Source of the DNA: Parachlorella kessleri | Taxonomy: Eukaryota > Chlorophyta > Trebouxiophyceae > Chlorellales > Chlorellaceae | DNA: 64,000 bases | NCBI GenBank assembly: GCA_001598975.1 | Contig: BBXU01001043.1 | Coordinates: 23,954-87,953, forward strand | Direction of reading: 5' to 3' | Part shown: positions 55,801-64,000 of the stretch, in pieces | How positions within the stretch are numbered: the stretch's first letter is position 1 | Layout: every line of letters begins with the position of its first letter | The notes under the pieces: generated by a model | Database searches by the model: none | The model's input: only the letters and a program-made list of their open reading frames with translations | Told to the model about the DNA's origin: nothing | Program-made: the position numbers and the translations under genes

Positions 55801-55971
55801 CTCATGCTGCTACGCAGGTTTGACCCGCCAGAGGATTTCTCACCCTTCAGGCTGGCTGAGGGCCTATACTACAACAACGCCTTGGAGAATGCCGCCTCGG
55901 CCATGGAGATAGCCGCCATAGCAGGGCGCAACACGGCTCTGCTGGCAGCAAAACAGCTGTCGTCGTGTTGA
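52867..55971 (+). CDS. FCLY: Farnesylcysteine lyase / prenylcysteine oxidase
   Basis: The family is an FAD-dependent thioether oxidase that releases cysteine and a prenyl aldehyde from prenylcysteine, finishing breakdown of prenylated proteins; plant and animal members are lysosomal, vacuolar or ER-associated. The start Met at 52867 opens a signal peptide (MNLFIVLLVAVLGCVQPGLA). VAIVGGGVGGAASAYYL is the FAD-binding GxGxxG motif, followed by FEQHDTLGGRTSSW, ELGASIAWTGNHYL, FDSPGDFLKQLGLYDLTQDS, GRTNYNQNNLQLNALAGLVSL and GGNQQLAQKLVAKAG. FDAVILAAPLELSGI, FSCIGHLGPGSS, FRVLVTKSWRAYP and YYNNALENAASAMEIAAIAGRN complete the family order. An Ala/Gln/Gly-rich insertion lies about 54620-54900. The family's substrate-binding C-terminal part is present and no break is seen. 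The Met codon at 52867 is preferred over earlier in-frame Met codons because it directly precedes the signal peptide. Confidence 0.9.
53550..53605. repeat. GGAT simple repeat
   Basis: A run of GGATGGATGGATGG units with interruptions inside an intron of the farnesylcysteine lyase gene. Confidence 0.85.
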
Positions 55972-57118
55972 GGCGCTGCGAGAACCTAACAGCTGGAGCG
56001 CTGGCTGGTGCGATCGAGGGGCAGGTCTGCGGTCAGGGGTTGGGCAGCTGTATGCTGTCAGGCCAGACATGAGCGCGCTTAGGTGAATGTCTGACCACAT
56101 CCTGAAAACTGTTGGTGACCATGAAGCTGTTCTCCCGTGCTGAGTTAACAAGGCTAATGAGAACGAGCCTAAAAGTTGGGCTTTTAGTTAACGGACACAG
56201 TGCTTTTTGTGCTACATTACGCAGAAGGGATAATGCCATTCCTACTTCCCCTCGTCTCTTGTGGCTCCATACTGCTTGCATTTTCCGATTGCTTACACAA
56301 TGGGGTATGTACATAAGCATTTGGGGTAGGTAAGGCTCTTGTTTAAACCTTATACGTACAGTCCGAAGGAACAATATTGCAAGTGCTTCAGCATAGATAG
56401 TGGTCAGCATGAATAGTCCAGCATAGATAAGGTGAGGACTGCAGTTGGCAAGTCGCCAAGCCACACCGCCTAATGAAGGCGGTGCACAATCCGTGATGAA
56501 TGGATCACTAGATCAATGTGCATCAAAGCCCGTACACGCAAAATCGAGCCAGCACCACATTGTATTGGAGCAAAAGGCAGAATCAACAGACAGGGCGGGA
56601 AAGGGTTCACAGGGATTGCACTATTGTTGTGTTAGGGGCCAATCAGCAATCAATCGGACAGGCACTTATTCTCCGACCCACTCTTGCCCTTGCTCTTGCT
56701 AAATGCCAAGCCTTGCAGCTTCTGTGGTTCACTCCTTAGTACTGCCAACCCGTACTTACCCCTGAAAACGCCATGGTGCAGGGCTGGCCCACTGTCAGTA
56801 GCACTTCGGCAGCCGCGCTCAGGCGGCTATGGGGTAGTTGGTTGGCCACCTGCACAACCCAGCAGGTAACCTCTCACCATTCCCCAATGCTGTTGCCAAT
56901 TGCAACCCCGTACATGGCACACCCTACTCGCTGCAAGAGAATCAGTCTGATGCAACCGTCGGAAATGAGCCTGCTGCAAAGCACCCTCTCACAGCGCACC
57001 GCATGTCGCTCTTACAAGCATGCAATGCATGCATGCACCCATACGGGGGCCTTGTACTAGCACCTTCAAAACGTCAAACCCAAACCCTGAGGAAGGAGGG
57101 TTGTTATAGCACCCAGAC
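55972..57118. other. Convergent intergenic region
   Basis: This stretch lies between the stop of the farnesylcysteine lyase gene (rightward) and the stop of the class 3 lipase gene (leftward). It probably holds two 3' UTRs. I see no gene; open frames on both strands at 56033-56464 and 56838-57224 show no domain. Confidence 0.5.
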
Positions 57119-60100
57119 TTACCCATTGCACTGGGAGCCGGTGATGCCATTGGGCTTCTCAGACAGCCAGCAGCTGTTGTTGGCCTCGTACCCGGGGACA
57201 AACTGGCTGAAGAAGCAGTTATAGGAGCAGCCGTGGGTGGCGCTGAAGTAGTTGTTGACCCAGCAGACCTGCAGGATGGATACAGCTGACCAGGCCTCCG
57301 AGTCCTGCGGCAGCAGCAAAGGCACCAGCGCGCTGTGTCAGGCTTTCACATACTCTACAAAAATCCACGGCTGATCCACAAGCTGTCCCAACACTCGTCC
57401 AACCCTCTGCCAGCACACCGCCCACTACTAGCTGCCGCTGCTACACTCCGCAAGCGTCCAAAGCAGGCGCAGCAGGGTGTCTGACGCAGGTCAGGACGTC
57501 TTGCAGGTCTGCGCGGGCCATGCTGTGCTGCTTCTCTACTACCGACACTTCCCAGCGGTAGCCCAGAGCTGGGTACCTGGGGGAGCTCCGCGGGTGTAAA
57601 CACCACCCCTCCTCCGATGGCCTCATACGACCACTCCTTCGCATTGCCGGGCTGGTCAGTGGGGACGACGCTGAACTGCAGGCAGGGTGAAGAGGGGAGA
57701 GCACTGGTGCTTTAGCCATGAGGTTGCCTACACCCCATTTTTGGGCGTACAGCAGCCGCACCTGGCCATGAAAGAGGTGTGGCTGACCGTGCTCAGCTCA
57801 TGCCGCATATTCAGTCACGATACCCAGCCGCCCAGAAACTACCCCGTGCCCCACACCACGTAGCAGCACACCGCTGCATGTAAATGCCAGCATTTGAACC
57901 GTTTCAGGTAGTGTAATACACACACACCCAAGAGATATCCCTTCCAGTGGTCCAGCTGCTTGCGGAACCAATCTATTAAGCCGCTCACCTGGGAGAGCAG
58001 CACGTCCTTCTGGGTGCAGGCGGGGAAGGCGGGCTCGCAGGGCACCTGCAGCCATCGAGTGGATGCAAGCAATTTTGGCCAGCGCCTCCTGACCCTCATC
58101 CCCGCACCCCCTGTGAGCTGGAGGCGTGCGCTGCAACACGCACTGCAGCCGGAGCAGCACTGGCAGAGGGCCAGATTCAACCCAGGGCTCATGGCGCACA
58201 CACACACACACCGCCCCCCAGCTCTCACACGTGCTCATGCTGCAACCCTAGCGAGGCTTGCAGCGGGTGGCATCCACTCATTTCCTAGGGCTGCCAGCAA
58301 GGCCAGCCAGCCCTCCCATGCATCCCCACCTGAGGGATGGAGTCGTAGACAAAGGCGATCCTCCGCGCGTTCACTCGCTGATTGTAGTAGTCCACAAACT
58401 CGGGGCCCCCTACATTCAGGGGGGCTGCCAGCGAGGCGCTGACAACTGGCGCCACATCAGCCCCCAGCTGCTCATCCAGGTAGCTCTGTATGCCTAGGCT
58501 CAGCAGCGTGCCCACACCGCTGCCAAGGGAGTGGCCAGTGACAAAGACCTGCACCCAGGGGCACGTCATGGTGCAGGGCTTAGCCACAGGGAGCCTGGGG
58601 GAACCCACACGAGGGCACACACACACCCTCTCTCGGCAGGCGGGTTCGCTTGGCAGGGATGCCGGGGCTGCAGTACGCGGCAGGCGTAGCGTCGTCAGCT
58701 CCAGCCATGCCTGGAAACTTGTCAAAGACAGGGCCAGCACCAGCTGCAAAGGGAGGTGCTCTGCACATGTGCTGGGACGAAAGAAAGCACGACTGTGCTT
58801 GCCTAATCCACCGCCCCCTGCTCCACCACCAGCGTGCTCTTCATAAGCATCAGCATGGGAAGAAAGCACGACTGTGCTTGCCTGGTCCACCGCGCCTTGC
58901 TCTACTACCAGCGTGCGCAGCGCGTCCTCCACGCCCGGCCACAGCTGCTGGTAGACCTCGGCCACGCCCCAGTGGACGGACGTGTTGCCCAGGTACCGGC
59001 TGTACTCGGTGGTTTGGTTCCAGGCAAAGTCTAGGACCCACTCAAAGCCAAACACAGTCCCGCGCACGATGACGGCCTGCAACCAAGCAAGCCAAGGCAT
59101 GAAGAGTGGTTCTGGTTGAGCATCTTGCATGCTGTACCTGCATGGCAGGGAACCAGCAAGCTACAAAAGTGAATGCACCATGCCTGGGGTTGCCACTTGC
59201 GCATCATGCCCAGCATGGTCCAACTCAACATGCGCATCACGTGGAGGACACCCACAGAGCTCCCTGCCCAGCTGCCCCGCTCTCACCAGCTGCCGCTCCT
59301 GCGGCTGGTGGAAGATTGCCGCAAAGGGCACGGGCCCGACGTTGCTGCGCCCTGTGGGGTCGGTGAAGTTGAGAATGGAGACAAGCTCCCACCCCGCCGG
59401 CACCAGCAGGGTCTCCTTGGCGTTGCCGGAGGCAGCGCAGCCCGTGTAGATGGCCAGGTTAACCACGTTCCGATAGAGCCTGCATGAGTAGGAGACACAG
59501 GGGCGATGCCCATGAGGTGCGACATGTATTGCTCCATGTTGCAATAACGCCGGTATATGCAGGAGGCACAAGGGCGATGGCCATGAGGCGCGGCGTCTTC
59601 CTCCACGTTCCTGTAAGCCCTGCATATGCAGGAGGAACGAGCGCGGGGCCAGGAGAGGGTGAGGTGGTGCCCCGCGCATTGGGGGCAAGGTGGGGTTGGT
59701 GGGGCTGAAAGATGGGATGGGGATCCCACGGGGGTACTGCTGCCGCAAAAAGGGGGACCGGAACATGGCATCAGTACTGACGCTTCAGGGTTCACACCGG
59801 GAAGCATTGCATGAGGGCTGTCTGGGAGCAACCATGGCCTCGAAACCATGTGCATACAGGAAGGCTAGGTTGCAGGCGAAGGGGAGGGGCGCACGAGCCC
59901 TCACAAGCACCATAAGCGAGCCTGCGCATTACATTGCATGCATGACAATATGCATTTCAGGAACACAAGTTGTCAGCACAGCTTATTGCACGCACACCAA
60001 CCTGACAAAGTGTCAGCCGCCAATGGTCCCTCCTCCACAGCATCATCCTTGATGGCCTACCTACTATCAGGTACCCATCTCAAGGTGTAGCTTGTTCTCT

Positions 60101-61062
60101 AGCAAGACCAAGCCGTGCACTACCCCACTCACCAGGCCCAAGTGGCGCCCTCGGCTTCGATCAGGTCTGTGGCATTGGACAGATCCCTGGGCAAGGGTCT
60201 CACATCTTCAAAGGCCGTGGGGGAGCCAATAGGTTCCACCTACAAGCACCGCAACCCACAACACCATTGGCACCACCGCAGCAGCCTAGTCTAGTCTAGC
60301 CTGACAGCGTACGCCACCTGACCATGCTGCCGTGAGTCCCCCAGATGGGCCCAACAACAATCCAGGATGCCCACAACCACAAAATCCAAGTAACAACTCT
60401 CAATGGCATGCAGCACCCGATGTCATGCAGCACCCGGGGGGCGCCCCCAATTCCTCAAGCCCGGACCGCAGTCTGCCCCCACACAACGAAAGCCGACGTG
60501 GCCAGAAAGGTGACCATCACCACGCTTTGACCATCACCACGCTTGGGCACCCTTCCCCTTGGGCCTCGTTCCCCTTGGCCACACCTGGGCGCCGGCGGCA
60601 CAGGTGGGGATTCTGTTGGGATCCCCCTCCAGTGAGGTTGACAGGAAGGCAAGCTTGGTGCAGGCTAGGCTGTCGCCCAGGATCCAAGGGCAGAGCTGGC
60701 CTGCACCAACCGGCGGGGGGGTTAGCCCTACCCTGGCTGGAGAGCATGCCTCTTACCCCGGCAAGCCAATCTTGTAAGCAGCCTCAAGCCTGACCGGGAC
60801 TGAAGGGCAGGTTGAACTTTTCCCCATTCAGCAGGAGGACCACTGGCAGTGAGGTACTACAGACATTGTACTGGGCCGGGGGCGGGATGTGCAGCACTGG
60901 CCCTGTGGGTGAGCGGTACCATCTCACTCGTAGGTGCCCAGGGAACCGTACCTGCGGGGGGAGCACTGATGGTCTGCAGCAGTCCCAAGATGGTGGAGGG
61001 CAGTGCCTTACACGCGGGGCCGGTGGTGTTTAGTTCCACGCCTCTCACGCTAGCAAGGAGGC
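57119..61062 (-). CDS. Secreted class 3 (alpha/beta-hydrolase) lipase-like protein
   Basis: Lipase class 3 proteins hydrolyse acylglycerols with a Ser-Asp-His triad. The key block is VFVTGHSLGSGVGTLLS (about 58500-58550), the GxSxG nucleophile elbow, followed by SASLAAPLNVGGPEFVDYYNQ and RRIAFVYDSIPQ, the usual next strands. Upstream are VEPIGSPTAFEDVRPLPR, YRNVVNLAIYTGCAASGNAKETLLVPAGWELVSIL and AVIVRGTVFGFEWVLDF. The C-terminal exons (FSVVPTDQPGNAKEWSYEA, then AWSAVSILQVCWVNNYF with five cysteines following, ending SQCNG) extend beyond the core and suggest disulphides and secretion. The first recognised exon (61062-60952) reads LLASVRGVELN and joins in phase to a second (from 60896). The true first exon with the start codon lies further right and was not settled, and 60250-60780 may hide a further exon. 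One intron uses a GC donor. Confidence 0.85.
58782..58920. repeat. 79-bp tandem duplication across a lipase splice donor
   Basis: The stretch beginning AGAAAGCACGACTGTGCTTG occurs at 58782 and again at 58861, 79 bases apart, with some divergence. On the minus strand the right-hand unit ends the exon ...VVEQGAVDQ at a GC-type donor (CAG/GCAAGC). The left-hand unit repeats the same exon end, but with a stop codon replacing the last residue, and the same donor. Confidence 0.8.
59490..59640. repeat. Three-unit degenerate repeat in a lipase intron
   Basis: Three related units of about 55 to 70 bases share TGCAGGAG or TGCATGAGTAGGAG, GGGCGATGGCCATGAGG and TGTTGCAATAA/GTTCCTGTAA. They lie just beyond the exon reading YRNVVNLAIYTGC. 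Confidence 0.65.
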
Positions 61063-61817
61063 CTGCACAACAACAATGTGGGCTGGGTGGCTGGTCTGGG
61101 AGTGGAAGGTGTCCCAGCCGGGGAGTTTATGTAAGAACGCTTGTCAAACGATCCAGCGTACTCCCACGGTGAACAAAGCAAGCCAGCGGGTGTCCATACA
61201 GTGGCGGCCATGCTTCTTACCAAACACGGATGTGATCACAAGGCAGCGCAGAGGAGACGTCATTTCGTTGCAAACTAGGAAACAAGCTTTCTGCAGACTC
61301 AGGTGACGGGTGTGTGTTACAAAATCAACCGTGTGGAGGTGAGTTGGACTACAAGGCGGCCTCCTAGCCGCGAGCTAGGTTCCGAGGACACGCCGGGCAG
61401 GCAATCGGTCCTTCCAAACAGGCTGGCAAGTCGGCAACAGCTTGGGTTCTTGAGTTTATCCTACTCAGCCCTGCCCTGCTGTAAAGGCGCGATCACATAA
61501 AGGTGACTACCAGTCATCTATAAGCTGCGAAGCTTCATAAATAGAAAACTCGCAGTGGAGGGTACAGGCAGCGATTCCATTGTCCAATCCGAGACAACCG
61601 TTTGCTAGACTTGAGGTGAAACCGCGCCTGGGAGTGATACAGTGCTGCCTTCAAGTTGTCTTTGGTCACAAGCACACTGCCACTGCAGACTAGACGCGAG
61701 CAAATTAGACTGCCCTCCGTTGCCCTGAGAAGCTCACGACCCTCTCCTGAGCAGTCTTGCGAAGGTTCAAGTGCGAAGCGCAACAGCTGAACCCTGCCAC
61801 ACGGCGCTCCAAGGGCC
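61063..61817. other. Region between lipase and carboxypeptidase genes
   Basis: About 755 bases between two leftward genes. It should hold the lipase first exon and promoter and the 3' UTR of the carboxypeptidase gene. Candidate Met codons for the lipase exist near 61190-61215 on the minus strand, but none joins in phase to the first recognised exon. Confidence 0.4.
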
Positions 61818-63971
61818 TCACCCTGCTAGCACCCCTTTCAGCCACCTCTCCACCAGGTACTGTGCAGCCTTGGGGGCATCCCTGGGCACCATGTGCCCAG
61901 CATCCCTGACCACAGCGTGCGTCAGCGCCCCATGCGCCTTCCAGTACGCCACAACACCCTGACAGGCGCCACCACACAAGACAGTCTCCACCCCCAGAGC
62001 TGCGCCGCCCGTCTCTAGAGGCAGCCCTGCCTTGAGCGCCCTGCTGTGGAGTGCATGGGGGCTTCCCATGGCGGCAGCTGCACCCGCGCCCACCCAGCCT
62101 GCTGCCTGCGCTCTGCCAGTGGCCAGGCCGCAGGCGGCAGCACAGCTGCAGACGTCCCGGCCACGAACGACCTCCCGGGTGGCGTTCTCGAACGCTGCCC
62201 GGCCGCTCCACTCCAGGGTGCGAAGCCAGGCCTCTGTACTGGGAGGACCATCCTGGATGTCATGCTGGCCTGCAGCACAGCCTTGGGGCCTACCTTCGAA
62301 GGAGCTTTGCAATGCACGTACCGACACCATGAGCTAATCTGTGAGACCTGAAAGCAGGAACGGTAGCAAACCTGCTGAAGCTTGGCCCCGTGCTTGTGGA
62401 GCCGCTTGAGGCACTTTGGCGGCGGCAAAAGCACTTCAGTCATTGCCGTCTCCTGCTATTTTTTTGTCCGGCTGAGGCCGCGCACCAGCTGCCACCCTGT
62501 CGCATCCTGAACTCGGCAACATGTCACTTATTAGTCATTCAGTAGGTCACCGTCCTCCGCCCACGCCCCTGTGCCCGCCAAGCAAGCAAAGCAGCGCTGC
62601 CCACCTTGAACCAGGAAGATGGGCAGGGCATCCAGCAGGTCGGGTATCAGGTACTTGACGCTCTTCATCACATCACGGCCCAGCGCCTCACCCACCCTCT
62701 CCGAGCAGCTCTCATACTGCAGATCCGTGGGCACACCCAGCAGCTCCTGCAAGGAAGAAAGTTAGTAGTGGGGGGGGGGGGCACCTTGACTTAGGGGTTC
62801 TCGCTGTGTCCATGTTGGTAAGTCCATGTTGATTCTGGTGGTGTGGAGGCGCTGAGGGCGGTGCTAAGAGGCATGCCTGACTGCACCCACCGGCCCTTGC
62901 AAGCAGAATCAGCAAGCCAAGCCGACTGCCTCCCAGGGACCAAAACGGCTTTCGCACGCCGGGGCATTGCCCTGGGGCCCCTGCTGCACCTTGATGGCGT
63001 CCTGGTTCCAGAAGCGGTCCACTGTCTTGCCGGCGTCGTAGTCCTCCGACCGCCGCACATCCATGAGGGTGGCGGCGCCTGCTGCGCCTGCTATGCTGCC
63101 CAGCAGGTCACCCCTCAGGCTGTGGGCTTCCTCCCATAACCCTGCACAGGAGCAGCGAACGTATTTGAGGGTCCAGCCACAAGGATACTCATCTTCGTAC
63201 ATACGAAACTGTGACGAATGGGTGATGAATCCCCCCCCACCCGCTCTCCCCCTCGCTCACACACAGGAGACCAGCTGGGCCCCCGTGCATAACCCTGAGA
63301 CCGCTGCGCTTAGTAGTTGGAAGCTTACCATCCGCAACCAGCCTCTTGACTTGTGCCTGCATCGCCTCTGCCTGTGCTCTCTGATGGTCGTCTATGAGGC
63401 CCATGGCATGAGCCACCGCCGCATGGGTGCCAACCTGTAGCAGGTTAGGCAGGACGCGCAGGTGTGGTGTGGGGTGTGGGTGTGGGCGGGCAAGGTGGGG
63501 GTGGGGTGTGTGTGTGTGGGGGGAGGGGGGCGAGTGAAAAGTAAGAACTGTGAGCAGCCGAGTGTCAGCAACTGTTATCCAGCAAGCCGTGCAGCCTGCA
63601 TGGGGCCCCACTGGCACCCCAACAGTTCTGCAAGCATGGCATCCAGCACTCTCCCTCCGCCTCCAACGATTGTTCACCCGGCTCCAGCAGAGTGCGGCAC
63701 GCGGCCTTCACATACGCACCAACCTGGGCAGCAGGGTCTGTGAGGCCACTAACAATGATGAGCCCCTTCAGCCGGAAAAGTGGGGCCTCCAGCACCTCCG
63801 GCCTTCCCACCAGCACATCTTGCGGCAGGGGCCGGGTGTGCTTCAGGGCGATGGGTATGCGGGTGGCGCCTCGGCTCTGCCGGTCCCCGCCTGCGCCCGC
63901 TCCTGCTTTCGCCTCCTGTGCTGCGGCTTCTTGCTGCAGAATGAGGTGGCCAATGCTGGGTACATATTTCC
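61818..63971 (-). CDS. Serine carboxypeptidase (S10 family), partial
   Basis: S10 enzymes remove C-terminal residues from peptides in vacuole or secretory compartments. Visible exons 63971-63724, 63434-63329, 63141-62990, 62746-62605 and 62269-61818 join in phase. The first visible exon opens with GKYVPSIGHLIL, the residues right after the catalytic-Ser motif GESYAGKY, so the nucleophile lies on the missing exon to the right. RLKGLIIVSGLTDPAAQVG, LIDDHQRAQAEAMQAQV, DDYDAGK-like EDYDAGKTVDRFWNQDAIK, LGVPTDLQYESCSERVG and DALPIFLVQGQHDIQDGPPSTEAWLRTLEW follow, the last placing the catalytic Asp. AGHMVPRDAPKAAQYLVERWL carries the catalytic His. An Ala/Gly-rich insertion sits before QGVVAYWKAHG. 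It is closest in style to the CPVL/SCPEP1 branch. The N-terminal part is outside the window. Confidence 0.9.
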
Positions 63972-64000
63972 CTGGACCGGCCACAACGGTTTGGGGGGGG
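63972..64000. other. Right window edge, intron of carboxypeptidase gene
   Basis: The last 29 bases read as an intron ending with the acceptor AG just before the first visible carboxypeptidase exon. The window then ends in a run of G. Confidence 0.6.

Noticed and set aside
1..64000. CRISPR arrays, integrases, transposases or viral genes
   Set aside because: No spaced repeat array, terminal inverted repeat pair, reverse transcriptase or integrase motif was found; all repeats seen are short tandem or segmental.

Overview
The window looks like nuclear DNA of a green alga (Chlorophyta, possibly trebouxiophyte or chlorophycean; the exact lineage cannot be fixed from sequence alone). Genes are split into many short exons with GT-AG and some GC-AG introns, introns carry CA-, TA- and C-rich microsatellites, and the gene content (glucan water dikinase, SDP1-type lipase, plant-type TDP2, farnesylcysteine lyase) is plant-like. 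No rRNA, tRNA, CRISPR, integrase or transposase was seen.

Layout. 0.15-9.6 kb: a segmental tandem duplication of about 4.4-4.6 kb. Each unit holds one complete eight-exon secreted glucose/sorbosone dehydrogenase-like gene on the minus strand. Each unit also ends with exon 1 of a divergent plus-strand HIT/GalT-like nucleotidyltransferase gene; only the right-hand copy is joined to the rest of that gene (9316-12130), so the left-hand exon 1 (4473-4558) is an orphan with a lost splice donor. 13.0-25.3 kb: a very long minus-strand gene for alpha-glucan water dikinase (GWD1). 26.6-28.8 kb: a 159-residue hydrophilic protein I do not recognise. 29.5-37.0 kb: an SDP1-like patatin-type triacylglycerol lipase (minus). 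37.6-40.0 kb: a nucleoside hydrolase (plus). 40.7-48.2 kb: two tandem paralogous secreted proteins of unknown family (minus). 49.5-52.4 kb: a plant-type tyrosyl-DNA phosphodiesterase 2 (plus). 52.9-56.0 kb: a farnesylcysteine lyase / prenylcysteine oxidase (plus). 57.1-61.1 kb: a secreted class 3 lipase (minus). 61.8 kb to the right edge: the C-terminal two thirds or so of a serine carboxypeptidase (minus, cut by the window).

How the genes relate: they do not form an operon. GWD1 (starch phosphorylation, first step of starch breakdown) and the SDP1-like lipase (storage oil breakdown) both mobilise carbon reserves, but nothing in the sequence shows co-regulation. Several neighbours are divergent pairs that probably share promoter regions (dehydrogenase copy 2/HIT gene; GWD1/159-aa gene; SDP1/nucleoside hydrolase; secreted copy 2/TDP2). 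Gene models were made by reading frames across splice sites by eye. Those for the two dehydrogenases, the HIT gene, the 159-aa gene and the visible carboxypeptidase exons keep phase throughout; the others are given by span and recognised exons.
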